A stretch of DNA of 64,000 bases from Roseovarius salinarum (GCF_002834145.1 NZ_PHNT01000001.1:245323-309322); one strand, 5' to 3'; numbered from the stretch's first letter, positions 39,214-48,107 are shown. Made by a program: numbers and translations. Notes: generated by a model from the sequence alone, not told the origin.

Positions 39214-39435
39214 ATGAAGAAGCTCACCATCTGCCTGATCCTGCCCGCCGGCGCCGCCGGGGCGCATCCCGGCCACGTCGCCGAGTCCGCCGGGCATGGC
39301 CACTGGCTGGGCCTGGCCGCCATCGGCGCGGCCATCGCGCTGGGCCTCTGGGCCGGGTTGCGGGCCCGGCGCCGTTCCGCACGGACCGATGCGCAGACAC
39401 GGGACGCCGACGAGGACACGGCGAAGGAGACCTGA
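39214..39435 (+). CDS. DUF6732 family small membrane protein, 73 aa
   Basis: A signal peptide or anchor (MKKLTICLILPAGAAG) precedes a short histidine-bearing segment AHPGHVAESAGHGHW, one membrane helix (GLAAIGAAIALGLWAGL) and an acidic tail. The pattern fits the DUF6732 family from Rhodobacteraceae. AGGAGG lies seven bases before the ATG. As first gene of the cobalt-dependent cobalamin run it may handle metal at the membrane, which is inference from position and histidines alone. Confidence 0.75.
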   Translation: MKKLTICLILPAGAAGAHPGHVAESAGHGHWLGLAAIGAAIALGLWAGLRARRRSARTDAQTRDADEDTAKET

Positions 39436-39439
39436 GGCC

Positions 39440-40675
39440 ATGACCAGAACGGGCGTGATGATCTGCGGGCACGGCTCGCGCAGCCAGTCGGCGGTGGAAG
39501 AATTCGCCACCCTGGCCGAAAAGCTTCCGGCCTATCTGCCGCACGGGTGGGAAACCGAGTACGGCTATCTGGAATTCGCCAACCCGGTGATCCGCGACGG
39601 GCTGGACAGGCTGCGCGAGAAGGGATGTGACCGGATCCTCGCCGTGCCCGGCATGCTGTTCGCGGCGATGCACTCGAAGAACGACATCCCCACCGTCCTT
39701 AACACCTATGCCGCAACCCACGGGATCGAGGTCAGCTACGGCCGGGAACTGGGCGTGGACCCGAAGATGATCGCGGCCGCCGGCGCCCGCGTGCAGGACG
39801 CTGTGGATCGCGCCAACGCGGATCTGGGCGACGTCAGCCTGCACGACACCTGCCTCGTGGTGATCGGCCGCGGCGCCTCCGACCCGGACGCCAACGCCAA
39901 CGTGTCCAAGATCGCCCGGATGCTGCAGGAGGGCATAGGCTTCGGCTGGTGCGAGGTGGGGTATTCCGGCGTCACCTTTCCACTGGTCGAGCCCTGCCTG
40001 CAACACGTCGCGCGGCTGGGGTACAAGCGGGTCGTCGTCTTCCCCTACTTCCTGTTCTCGGGCATCCTGATCGACCGGATCTACGGGTTCACCGACCGCG
40101 TCGCTCAGGAGCACCCGGGCATGCAGTTCGTCAAGGCAGGATACCTTGGCGATCACGAAAAGGTGCTGGAAACCTTCGCCGAGCGGGTGCGCGAACAGGA
40201 CGGGCCGAACCCGCCGCCCAACTGTGCCACCTGCGCCTACCGCACGCAGGTGCTGGCCATCGAGGGGCAGCAGGCCCGCACCATCACGCCCGAGCAGCGC
40301 GCGGAGCTGGCCGCCGCGAAAGGGGCGGGCCATCCGGCCTTCAGCGACGTGCCGCCGCCCACCTGTGTTCTGTGCAAGTATCGCACCCAGGTTCTGGGCT
40401 TCGAGGCCGAGGTCGGCGCGGTGCAGGAAAGCCATCACCACCATGTCGAGGGGCAGGGCGCGTCGGCGCCGGGGTCGAACGTCGAGGATTGCAGCCTGTG
40501 CGACACCTTCTGCACGGGCCTGTGCCGGCTGGAAGGTGAGGCACATCACCATCATCATCACGATCACGATCATCACCACGGGCACGATCACGACCACCAT
40601 CATCACCACCACCCCCGGTATCCGCACGCCGACCACCCGCTGGGCCCGGAAAGCGCGCGCAAGACGCGGGTGTAG
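39440..40675 (+). CDS. cbiX: Sirohydrochlorin cobaltochelatase CbiX with cysteine and histidine-rich tail
   Basis: Inserts a divalent metal, presumably cobalt, into sirohydrochlorin. The chelatase domain fills 1-250 with the active H11 in CGHGSR and a second CbiX repeat. The tail carries two CxxCxYRTQ units (C262/C265 and C309/C312), a further cysteine group C351, C354, C358, C362, and an 18-histidine run with Asp and Gly at 369-391. Cysteine and histidine tails are known in some CbiX (Fe-S cluster and metal storage), but the duplicated unit is notable. ATG 39440 follows GAAGGAGA. The length of 411 residues is long for CbiX. Confidence 0.92.
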   Translation: MTRTGVMICGHGSRSQSAVEEFATLAEKLPAYLPHGWETEYGYLEFANPVIRDGLDRLREKGCDRILAVPGMLFAAMHSKNDIPTVLNTYAATHGIEVSYGRELGVDPKMIAAAGARVQDAVDRANADLGDVSLHDTCLVVIGRGASDPDANANVSKIARMLQEGIGFGWCEVGYSGVTFPLVEPCLQHVARLGYKRVVVFPYFLFSGILIDRIYGFTDRVAQEHPGMQFVKAGYLGDHEKVLETFAERVREQDGPNPPPNCATCAYRTQVLAIEGQQARTITPEQRAELAAAKGAGHPAFSDVPPPTCVLCKYRTQVLGFEAEVGAVQESHHHHVEGQGASAPGSNVEDCSLCDTFCTGLCRLEGEAHHHHHHDHDHHHGHDHDHHHHHHPRYPHADHPLGPESARKTRV

Positions 40676-40684
40676 GGCCGGACC

Positions 40685-41323
40685 GTGCGGCCATATGAGA
40701 AAGACCCGGCGGCCATCTACGCCGAAAGCTTCGCCACCGTCCGGCGCGAGGCGCGCCTCGACCGGTTCCCGCCCGGAATGGAGGCGCTGGCCATCCGTCT
40801 GATCCACGCCTGCGGCATGGTCGAGGTGGCCGACAGGCTGGTTTTCTCCCCGCAGGCGCAGGCGGCGGGGCAGGCCGCGCTGCGCGCCGGCGCCCCGGTG
40901 CTGTGCGACTGCGAGATGGTCGCGGCCGGCATCATCCGCCGCGCGCTGCCGGCTGACAATCCCGTGCGGGTGACGCTCAACGACGCGCGCGTGCCCGAGA
41001 TCGCGGCGCGCATCGGCACCACGCGCTCCGCGGCGGCGGTGGAGTTGTGGCGCGACCACCTCGCCGGGGCCGTGGTGGCGATCGGCAACGCGCCCACCGC
41101 GCTGTTCCACCTGCTGGAACGGCTGGACGCCGGCGCGCCCCGGCCGGCGGTGATCCTTGGCTTCCCGGTGGGGTTCGTGGGCGCCGCCGAGAGCAAGGCA
41201 GAGCTTGCGGCAAACGCCCGTGGCTGCGATTTCGTCGCCCTGCGCGGGCGTCGCGGCGGCTCCGCGATGGCGTCTGCGGCGGTCAACGCGCTGGCCGCGG
41301 GCATCCCGGGGGGCGAGGCATGA
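40685..41323 (+). CDS. cobH: Precorrin-8X methylmutase
   Basis: Moves the methyl group from C11 to C12 to give hydrogenobyrinate. The active histidine H41 (RLIHACGMVEV) and family blocks VLCDCEMVAAGI, IGNAPTALFHLLE, GFPVGFVGAAESKAEL are present. The length is 212 residues. Starts GTG, with no strong SD, nine bases after cbiX. Its stop overlaps an ATG that opens a 15-codon out-of-frame frame running into cobL. Confidence 0.95.
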   Translation: MRPYEKDPAAIYAESFATVRREARLDRFPPGMEALAIRLIHACGMVEVADRLVFSPQAQAAGQAALRAGAPVLCDCEMVAAGIIRRALPADNPVRVTLNDARVPEIAARIGTTRSAAAVELWRDHLAGAVVAIGNAPTALFHLLERLDAGAPRPAVILGFPVGFVGAAESKAELAANARGCDFVALRGRRGGSAMASAAVNALAAGIPGGEA

Positions 41324-41359
41324 GCGGGGATCGCTTTGGAAAACGCCGTGGGCACGCCG

Positions 41360-42562
41360 GTGGCTGAGGCGTGGCTGCATATCGTCGGCATCGGCGAGGA
41401 CGGGATGGCCGGGCTCGCGCCCGCCGCACGCGGCGTCGTGGAAGCGGCCGAGGTCATCGTCGGCGGCGACCGGCACCACGATCTTTCGGCCGCCGTCACC
41501 GCCGAACGCGTGGCGTGGCCGTCGCCCTTCGACGCGCTCATCGACATGCTGCGCGGCTTCCGCGGGCGGCGCGTGGTCGTTCTGGCCACCGGCGATCCCC
41601 TGTGGTTCTCGGTGGGCGCGCGGATCGGGCGGGCCATCGATCCCGCCGAGATCACCTATCACCCCCATCTGTCCGCCTTCCAGCTGGCCGCCGCCCGCAT
41701 GGGCTGGAGCATGGCGGACCTCGACACGCTGACCGTGCACGGCCGGCCGGTCGAACAGATGATCCCCTTCATCCAGCCCGGCGCGCGCCTGCTGATCCTG
41801 ACGACAGGCGCCGAGACCCCCGGCCAGATCGCGCGGTTCCTGTCCCGGCGGGGCTACGGCGCATCGCGCATGTCCGTTCTGGCGCGCATGGGCGGGCCGG
41901 ACGAGGCACGCTTCGACGGCGTTGCCGAGGCCTGGGACCACGCGGTGCCCGAATTCAACACGCTGGCGGTGGAGTGCATCGCGGGGACGGACGCGGTGCT
42001 CGCGCCCCGCACGCCGGGGCTTGCCGACGACCTCTTTCGTCACGACGGCACGATGACCAAGCAGGAGGTGCGCGCTGTCACGCTTGCCCGGCTGATGCCG
42101 CAGCGCGGGGCGCTGTTGTGGGACGTGGGCTGCGGGTGCGGCTCGGTGGCGGTGGAATGGATGCGCGCGGCGCGCGACGCCGGCGCCATCGGGATCGAAC
42201 CGCGCGCCGACCGCCGCGCGCTTGCCGGCGAGAACGCGCAGGCGCTGGGGGCGCCGCGGCTCGAGCTGATCGAGGGCCGCGCGCCCGGCGCGCTGGCCGA
42301 CCTGCCCGCGCCGGACGCGGTGTTCTTCGGCGGCGGGGTCTCGGCCGACGGCCTCGCGGCCGCCCTCGCGGCGCTGCGCCCTCTGGGCCGGCTCGTGTGC
42401 AACGCGGTCACGCTGGACAGCGAGGCGGTCCTGCTCGACGCGCACGCCCGCCACGGCGGCGAACTGACACGGCTCGCCGTGGCGCGCGCCGAACCCGTCG
42501 GCCCGCGGCGGGGCTGGCGGCCGATGATGCCGGTCACGCAATGGAGCGTGGTGAAGCGATGA
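41360..42562 (+). CDS. cobL: Precorrin-6Y C5,15-methyltransferase (decarboxylating)
   Basis: Fused methyltransferase: N-terminal tetrapyrrole methylase (CbiE part, IVGIGEDGMAGL, FLSRRGYGASRMSVL) and C-terminal CbiT part (VGCGCGSVAVEW). It methylates C5 and C15 and decarboxylates the acetate at C12. I chose GTG 41360, which gives VAEAWLHIVGIGEDG like homologues; TTG 41336 or GTG 41348 are alternatives. A 15-codon frame from ATG 41320 ends at 41367, over this start, which suggests termination-reinitiation coupling. Confidence 0.92.
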   Translation: MAEAWLHIVGIGEDGMAGLAPAARGVVEAAEVIVGGDRHHDLSAAVTAERVAWPSPFDALIDMLRGFRGRRVVVLATGDPLWFSVGARIGRAIDPAEITYHPHLSAFQLAAARMGWSMADLDTLTVHGRPVEQMIPFIQPGARLLILTTGAETPGQIARFLSRRGYGASRMSVLARMGGPDEARFDGVAEAWDHAVPEFNTLAVECIAGTDAVLAPRTPGLADDLFRHDGTMTKQEVRAVTLARLMPQRGALLWDVGCGCGSVAVEWMRAARDAGAIGIEPRADRRALAGENAQALGAPRLELIEGRAPGALADLPAPDAVFFGGGVSADGLAAALAALRPLGRLVCNAVTLDSEAVLLDAHARHGGELTRLAVARAEPVGPRRGWRPMMPVTQWSVVKR

Positions 42563-43260
42563 GCGGCATTCTCTATGGTGTGGGCCTCGGGCCGGGCGAT
42601 CCGGAGCTGCTGACGCTGCGCGCGCATCGGCTGATCCGCGAGGCGGCGGTGGTCGCCTACCCGTCGCTGGCCGGCGGCGAGAGCTTCGCGCGCGCCATCG
42701 TGGCCGGGGTCATCCCGCCGACGGCGCGCGAGATCGTCTTGGAGGTGCCCATGACGACCGAGCGCGCGCCCGCGCAGGCCGCCTATGACGACGGCGCGGC
42801 GCGGATCGAGGCCGAGCTGGACGCGGGCCGCGATGTCGTCTGCCTGTGCGAGGGCGATCCGTTCTTCTACGGTTCCTTCATGTATCTCTTCGCGCGGTTG
42901 CGGCGCGCGCACGCCGTGGAGGTCGTGCCGGGCGTCACCAGCGTGACGGCCTGCGCGGCGCGCGCCGGTATGCCGCTGGCCGCGCGCAACGAGCGGCTGA
43001 CCGTGCTTCCCGGGCCACTGCCCGAGGACGAACTGCGCGCGCGCATCGCCGGCGCCGAGAGCCTGGCGATCATGAAGGTCGGGCGCCACCTGCCCAAGAT
43101 CCGCGGCGTGATCGACGCGCTGGGCCTGACGGACAGTGCGGTCTACGTCGAACGCGCCAGCCTCGAAAGCGAGGTGATCCGCCCGCTGGCCGAGGCGCCC
43201 CGGGCCGCGCCGTATTTCTCGATGATCCTCTTGACGAAGGGAGCGGACCCTTGGCTCTAG
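42559..43260 (+). CDS. cobI: Precorrin-2 C20-methyltransferase
   Basis: Second methylation of the corrin ring. The N-terminal VGLGPGDPELLTLRAHRLI and CEGDPFFYGSFMYLF are the S-adenosylmethionine-binding blocks of tetrapyrrole methylases. The 233-residue length is usual. The ATG overlaps the cobL stop (ATGA), and the cbiG-cobJ start lies ten bases before its own stop. Confidence 0.93.
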   Translation: MSGILYGVGLGPGDPELLTLRAHRLIREAAVVAYPSLAGGESFARAIVAGVIPPTAREIVLEVPMTTERAPAQAAYDDGAARIEAELDAGRDVVCLCEGDPFFYGSFMYLFARLRRAHAVEVVPGVTSVTACAARAGMPLAARNERLTVLPGPLPEDELRARIAGAESLAIMKVGRHLPKIRGVIDALGLTDSAVYVERASLESEVIRPLAEAPRAAPYFSMILLTKGADPWL

Positions 43261-45056
43261 ATCCTGTCGTTCTGGCGCTGTCGTCCTCGGGCGAGGCCAC
43301 GGCACACCGCGTGGCCGAGGCGCTGCGCGCGCCTGTCCACGGGCGCGCGGGCCGCGTGGCCCGCGCCGATGCCTTTTTCGACAACGCGCTCGATCACGCG
43401 CGCGACCTTTTCGCCGCGGGTGTGCCGGTGGTGGGCGTCTGCGCCAGCGGCATCCTGATCCGTGCGGTGGCGCCGCTTCTGGCCGACAAGCGGGCCGAGC
43501 CGCCGGTCGTTTCGGTCAGCGATGACGGGGCGGTCGTTGTGCCCTTGCTGGGCGGGCACCGTGGTGCGAACCGCCTGGCCGCCACGGTCGGTGCGGCGCT
43601 GGACGCGACCGCGGCCGTGACCACGGCGGGCGACGTCGCGATGGGCGTGGCGCTGGATGCCCCGCCGGCGGGCTACCGTCTGGCCAATCCCGGCGACGCG
43701 AAAGCGGCGATGGCGGCGTTGCTGGGCGGCGCGGGGATCACCGTGCGCGGCGACAACATCTTCGGAATCGACGACACCGGCGGCGATGTCGTGCTTGTCG
43801 TGGGCGACGCCCCGGCCGACGGCGGACCGCACCGGCTGGTCTACCATCCGCAGAGGTATGTTCTGGGTCTGGGGTGCGCCCGCGGGTGCGGGACGGATGA
43901 GCTTTGGCAGCTTGTGACCGAGACGCTGGCAGGCGCCGGCGTCGCTCCCGGGGCGGTGGCCTGCGTGGCCACCATCGACCTGAAGGCGGACGAACCGGCC
44001 ATGGCGGAGGTTGCCCGCCGCCTTGACGTGCCGTTGCGCCTGTTCACCGCTGCCGAACTCGAGGAGCAGGCCGGCCGGCTCGCCAACCCGTCCGAGGTGG
44101 TCTTTGCCGAGGTCGGCTGCCACGGCGTGGCCGAGGGGGCGGCGCTGGCGGCTTGCGGCACGCTGGCGGCCGAAAAATGCAAGACCGCCAACGCGACCTG
44201 CGCGCTGGGCCGGGCGCCTGCGCCGCTGACCGGGCTGCCGGGCCGGCCGCGCGGGCGGCTTTCTGTCGTGGGCATCGGCCCGGGGCAGGCGGGCTGGCGC
44301 ACGCCCGAGGTATCCCGGCTGATCGCGGAGGCCGAGGAGCTGGTGGGCTACGGCCTTTACATCGACCTGCTGGGGCCGCTGGCCGCGGGCAAGCGGCGCA
44401 GCGACTTTCCCCTTGGCGGCGAGGAGGCGCGCTGCCGCTACGCCTTGGAGGCCGCGGGCGAGGGACGCAACGTGGCGCTTGTCTGTTCGGGCGATGCAGG
44501 GATCTACGCGATGGGCGCGCTGGTGTTCGAGCTTCTTGATCGCGGCGCGGAGTCGCACGGCGTCTCGGACGCGGCCCGGCGGGCCGAGGTCATCTGCTCG
44601 CCCGGGGTGTCAGCGCTTCAGGGTGCGGCCGCGCGGGCGGGCGCGCCGCTGGGGCACGATTTCTGCACCATTTCCCTGTCCGACCTGCTGACCCCGCGCG
44701 ACGACATCCTGCGCCGCCTGCAGGCCGCGGCGCAGGGTGATTTCGTGATCGCCTTCTACAATCCGGTCTCGAGAACGCGCCGCACGCTTCTGGCCGAGGC
44801 GCGGGATATCCTGCTGCGGCACCGGCCGGGCGACACGCCGGTGATGCTGGCGAAGTCCCTGGGTCGCGCCGAGGAAGAGGTCGCCTATCGCCGGCTGGCA
44901 GACCTGCAGGTGGACGAGGTGGACATGCTGACGGTGGTGCTCGTGGGGTCGAGCAACTCGCGCCTGGCCTGGACCGGTGCGGGCCCGCGCATGTTCACGC
45001 CGCGCGGGTATGCCCGGAAGATCGACGGCGACCTGGCGGCCCGGGGCGGGACATGA
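43251..45056 (+). CDS. cobJ: CbiG-CobJ fusion: precorrin-3B C17-methyltransferase with CbiG-type domains
   Basis: Two parts. Residues 1-320 are CbiG-like (CASGILIRAVAPLLADKRAE, SLLGGHRGANRLA-type segment, then the CobE-like C-terminal CbiG part LGLGCARGCGTDEL and KCKTANATCALG). Residues 335-601 are CobJ (RLSVVGIGPGQAGWRT, CSGDAGIYAMGALV, NPVSRTRR), which contracts the ring and methylates C17. TTG 43251 is the start because AAGGGAG lies seven bases before it. Total 601 residues. A CbiG fusion to CobJ is known in some alphaproteobacteria. The stop lies in the core of repeat copy C. Confidence 0.93.
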   Translation: MALDPVVLALSSSGEATAHRVAEALRAPVHGRAGRVARADAFFDNALDHARDLFAAGVPVVGVCASGILIRAVAPLLADKRAEPPVVSVSDDGAVVVPLLGGHRGANRLAATVGAALDATAAVTTAGDVAMGVALDAPPAGYRLANPGDAKAAMAALLGGAGITVRGDNIFGIDDTGGDVVLVVGDAPADGGPHRLVYHPQRYVLGLGCARGCGTDELWQLVTETLAGAGVAPGAVACVATIDLKADEPAMAEVARRLDVPLRLFTAAELEEQAGRLANPSEVVFAEVGCHGVAEGAALAACGTLAAEKCKTANATCALGRAPAPLTGLPGRPRGRLSVVGIGPGQAGWRTPEVSRLIAEAEELVGYGLYIDLLGPLAAGKRRSDFPLGGEEARCRYALEAAGEGRNVALVCSGDAGIYAMGALVFELLDRGAESHGVSDAARRAEVICSPGVSALQGAAARAGAPLGHDFCTISLSDLLTPRDDILRRLQAAAQGDFVIAFYNPVSRTRRTLLAEARDILLRHRPGDTPVMLAKSLGRAEEEVAYRRLADLQVDEVDMLTVVLVGSSNSRLAWTGAGPRMFTPRGYARKIDGDLAARGGT

Positions 45057-45083
45057 GTATTTCGGGCAGGATGAAGACGGGGG
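45053..45083 (+). repeat. Interspersed repeat, copy C (core only)
   Basis: The core GAGTATTTCGGGCAGG and GATGAAGACGGGG appear in the 34-base gap before cobM, overlapping the cobJ stop, with no flanking hairpins. It places the GGGGGA SD of cobM at the edge of the repeat, as copy B does for hutG. Confidence 0.6.
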
Positions 45084-45090
45084 ATTCGGC

Positions 45091-45864
45091 ATGACGGTGT
45101 TTTTCATTGGCGCGGGCCCGGGCGACCCGGAGCTTCTGACGAAGAAGGCCGAGCGCCTGATCGGGCAGTGCCCGGTGTGCCTTTATGCCGGCAGCCTCGT
45201 GCCGGCCGAGGTCGTTGCCTGCGCGCCAGAGGGCGCGCGGGTTCTGGACACGGCGCCGATGACGCTGGAGGAAACGCACGCCGAGATCGTCGCCGCGCAC
45301 GCGCGGGGGCAGGACGTGGCCCGGGTGCATTCGGGGGACCCGTCGCTTTACGGTGCCATCGCCGAGCAGGTGCGCCGCCTGCGCGCCGAGGGCATCGGCT
45401 ACGAGATCGTCCCCGGCGTGCCGGCCTATGCCGCCGCCGCCGCGGCGTTGGGCCAGGAACTGACGGTGCCGGAAGTCGCGCAGTCGCTGGTGCTGACCCG
45501 TGTCTCGATGAAGTCCACCTCGATGCCCGAGGGCGAGACGCTGGAGAATTTCGCGCGCAGCGGCGCGACGCTGGCCATTCACCTTGGCGTGCGGAACCTG
45601 CGCGAGATCGAGCGCGTGCTGACGCCGCATTACGGTGCCGATTGCCCCGTGGTGGTGGCCTATCGCGTGGGCTGGCCCGACCAGATGTTCATCCGCGGCA
45701 CGCTGTCGGACATCCAGGCCAGGGTGCGCGCCGAGAAGATCACGCGCACCGCGCTGGTTTTCGTCGGCCCCGTCCTGGGCGAGATCCGCGATTTCACCGA
45801 CAGCGCGCTTTACGATGCGGCGCACCCGCACGTGCTGCGCCCGCGGGCGGTTGCAAAAGGGTGA
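45091..45864 (+). CDS. cobM: Precorrin-4 C11-methyltransferase
   Basis: Methylates C11 of precorrin-4. The N-terminus MTVFFIGAGPGDPELLTKKAERL and the VHSGDPSLYGAIAEQ block identify the family. The 257-residue length is typical. ATG 45091 follows GGGGGA. Last gene of the visible cobalamin run; cobG or cobZ, cobK and cobF are not in this window. Confidence 0.94.
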   Translation: MTVFFIGAGPGDPELLTKKAERLIGQCPVCLYAGSLVPAEVVACAPEGARVLDTAPMTLEETHAEIVAAHARGQDVARVHSGDPSLYGAIAEQVRRLRAEGIGYEIVPGVPAYAAAAAALGQELTVPEVAQSLVLTRVSMKSTSMPEGETLENFARSGATLAIHLGVRNLREIERVLTPHYGADCPVVVAYRVGWPDQMFIRGTLSDIQARVRAEKITRTALVFVGPVLGEIRDFTDSALYDAAHPHVLRPRAVAKG

Positions 45865-45901
45865 CACGATCGTCCGTGCCCCGGGGCGTGCGACTCGTGT
45901 C

Positions 45902-45930
45902 TTGACGCGACTCGGTTGTCGCGAAACCAT
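45902..45930 (+). promoter_or_regulatory. Candidate promoter before the hypothetical gene at 45961
   Basis: TTGACG (45902-45907) and AACCAT (45925-45930) are spaced by 17 bases, in the 96-base gap after cobM. The minus-10 match is weak. Confidence 0.25.
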
Positions 45931-45960
45931 TTTCCCGACACGACGGCAAGGCGCGGACCG

Positions 45961-46311
45961 ATGACGACATTCCTTCCCAAGGACGTGCAGGCGGGGCTGG
46001 ATGCCGCGCGCAAGCGCGCGCAGAAGAAAAGCCACCGGCTGCGGGTGCAGGTCGGCGAGGACTGGTACCCCGTCCTGCGCGCGTGGGAGGGCGGCTTTGC
46101 GCTGGACGCCGAGGACGCGCCGCACCTGCGCGGGCTGGTCGACCTTTACGACGGCGCGCGGCACCTGTCGCAGTGCCTGATCGTGGCCTCCGAGGAAGAG
46201 GCCGGCGAGATCCGGTTCGAGTACAAGCGCATGACCGAGGCCACCGGTGAACAGCCCGTCGATTTCGAGCGCGCCCCCGATGCGCCGATCGCTTTGCTGG
46301 GAAAGGATTAG
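45961..46311 (+). CDS. Conserved hypothetical protein, 116 aa
   Basis: A soluble protein starting MTTFLPKDVQAGLDAARKRA followed by a basic stretch and VQVGEDWYPVLRAWEGGFALD. No catalytic motif is visible. Codon choice is like neighbouring real genes and no other frame here is credible. I associate such proteins with Rhodobacteraceae but know no function. It converges with the aminotransferase gene, 12 bases apart. Confidence 0.75.
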   Translation: MTTFLPKDVQAGLDAARKRAQKKSHRLRVQVGEDWYPVLRAWEGGFALDAEDAPHLRGLVDLYDGARHLSQCLIVASEEEAGEIRFEYKRMTEATGEQPVDFERAPDAPIALLGKD

Positions 46312-46323
46312 GGTCGTCGTGTG

Positions 46324-47496
46324 CTACTGAATGTCGGCGAAGGCCGCTTGCAGGCGCGTGACGGCCTCGCGGATCTGCGGGCGGGGCATCGCGAGGTTGA
46401 AGCGCATGAAGCTTTCGCCGCCCGCCCCGAAGGCCGGGCCGGGGCTGGCGGCGATGCGCGCGTCGTCGCGGATGCGTCGCGCGATCTCGTCGTGGTCCAT
46501 CCCCGTGGCCGAGAAATCCACCCAGGCAAGGTAGGTCGCCTGAAGCGGCATCGACCACAGGCCGGGGATGGCGTTGATGCCGTCGTCGAACATGCGCCGG
46601 TTGCCGTCGAGATGCGCCAGCTGGGCGTCGGCCCAGTCCGCGCCCTCGGGCGAATAGGCCGCCTGGATCATCATCACGCCCAACGAGGACGGGGCGTAGT
46701 CCAGCGTGCGCAGGCGGTGCGACATCGCGTCGCGCAGCCGGTCGTCGGGGATGATGATGTTGCCCGTGCGCTGGCCGGCGATGTTGAAGGTTTTCGACGC
46801 CGCCGTCAGCACCACCAGCCGGTCGCGCACCTGCGGCACGGCCACGTCCGTGGGCAGGAAGCTGTGGCCGGCATAGACAAGGTCGTGGTGGATCTCGTCG
46901 GAAACCAGGATCAGGTCGTTGCGCGCGGCGAAATCGGCAACCGCCTGCAACTCGTCGGCCGTCCAGACCCGGCCCGAGGGGTTCTGCGGCGAGCACCACA
47001 GCAGCACCTTCTCGTCGCCCGATAGCCGCGCCTGCGCATCCTCGAGATCGAGGGCATAGGACTCTCCGTCGCGTGCCAGCGGGCATTCGACGACGCGACG
47101 GCCGGTCTTGCGGATCTTGGCGGCGAACTCGTGATAGACGGGCGGGAAGGTCACCACGCCGTCGCCCGGCGCGCTCCAGACATCGAGGCACAGCGCGATC
47201 GCGTTGCCCAGCCCCTGCGAGGTCAGGATCCAGTCGGGCTCGACCGTCCAGCCGTGGCGCTCGCGCATCCACCACGCGATCGCGGCCTTGTAGGGGGCGT
47301 AGTCACTGTAATAGCCGAAGATGCCGTGATCGACGGCCCGCTGCACGGCCTCGCGCACGCAGGGCGCGGTTGGATAGTCGGAATCGGCCGTCCACATCGC
47401 CAGCCCGTCATCGGGCGAGACGCCGAACAGTTCCTCCATCTTGTCCCACTTGGTGGAGCCGCTGCCCCGGCGGTCGATGATTGCGTCGAAATCCAT
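46324..47496 (-). CDS. Pyridoxal-phosphate aminotransferase/C-S lyase (MalY/PatB family)
   Basis: A class I/II fold type I enzyme of 390 residues. The PLP lysine lies in TAASKTFNIAGQRTGN, with the PxNPxG-like SPQNPSGRVW and SDEIHHDLVY blocks; the DEIHHD form is specific to the MalY/PatB beta-cystathionase group. Members cleave cystathionine-like substrates. GGGAGG lies before the ATG. It is divergent from the def gene. Confidence 0.9.
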   Translation of the reverse strand: MDFDAIIDRRGSGSTKWDKMEELFGVSPDDGLAMWTADSDYPTAPCVREAVQRAVDHGIFGYYSDYAPYKAAIAWWMRERHGWTVEPDWILTSQGLGNAIALCLDVWSAPGDGVVTFPPVYHEFAAKIRKTGRRVVECPLARDGESYALDLEDAQARLSGDEKVLLWCSPQNPSGRVWTADELQAVADFAARNDLILVSDEIHHDLVYAGHSFLPTDVAVPQVRDRLVVLTAASKTFNIAGQRTGNIIIPDDRLRDAMSHRLRTLDYAPSSLGVMMIQAAYSPEGADWADAQLAHLDGNRRMFDDGINAIPGLWSMPLQATYLAWVDFSATGMDHDEIARRIRDDARIAASPGPAFGAGGESFMRFNLAMPRPQIREAVTRLQAAFADIQ

Positions 47497-47588
47497 GCCG
47501 AACCTCCCTTTGGCGGCCACGCTAGTGGATCGCACGCGGCGTGCAAGGGGCGTTGCGGTTCGCCGCGCCATCGCCTAAATCAGGCATC

Positions 47589-48107
47589 ATGAAGCGATCC
47601 CTCGTCATCCATCCCGACCCCCGGCTCAAGAAGCTGTGCGCGCCCGTGGACGACCTCGGCGACGCGCGCCGGCAACTGGCCGACGACATGCTCGAGACGA
47701 TGTACGACGCGCCGGGCATCGGGCTCGCGGCGCCACAGGTGGGCGTGCTGGAGCGGCTGATCGTCCTCGATTGCGTGAAGGAGGAAGGCGCCACGCCGCA
47801 CCCCATGGTGATGTTCAACCCCGAGGTCGTGGCGGCCTCGGACGAAAAGAACACCTACGAGGAAGGCTGCCTGTCGATCCCCGACGAATACGCCGAGGTC
47901 ACCCGCCCCGCGGAGGTGCAGGTGCGCTGGATCGACCGGGACGGCCGGGAACACGAGGCCGGCTTCGACGGTCTGTGGGCCACCTGCGTTCAGCACGAGA
48001 TCGACCATCTCAACGGCAAGCTGTTCATCGATCATCTCGGCCCGATGAAGCGCCAGATGATCACGCGCCGCATGCAAAAGCGCAAGCGCGAGAAGGCAAG
48101 GGCCTGA
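47589..48107 (+). CDS. def: Peptide deformylase
   Basis: Removes the N-formyl group from new proteins; the metal is held by C94, H136 and H140, and E137 is the catalytic base. Motifs: GIGLAAPQVG (43-52), EGCLSIP (92-98), QHEIDHLNG (135-143). The length of 172 residues is standard. The tandem second copy and fmt follow in the same run. Confidence 0.96.
   Translation: MKRSLVIHPDPRLKKLCAPVDDLGDARRQLADDMLETMYDAPGIGLAAPQVGVLERLIVLDCVKEEGATPHPMVMFNPEVVAASDEKNTYEEGCLSIPDEYAEVTRPAEVQVRWIDRDGREHEAGFDGLWATCVQHEIDHLNGKLFIDHLGPMKRQMITRRMQKRKREKARA

Noticed and set aside
41320..41367. A frameshift in cobL
   Set aside because: The main cobL frame is complete with all domains, so the short frame is better read as an upstream coupling frame.
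39224..42541. A 1105-codon open frame on the minus strand across cbiX, cobH and cobL
   Set aside because: Antisense shadow of three well-recognised genes; low-complexity composition.
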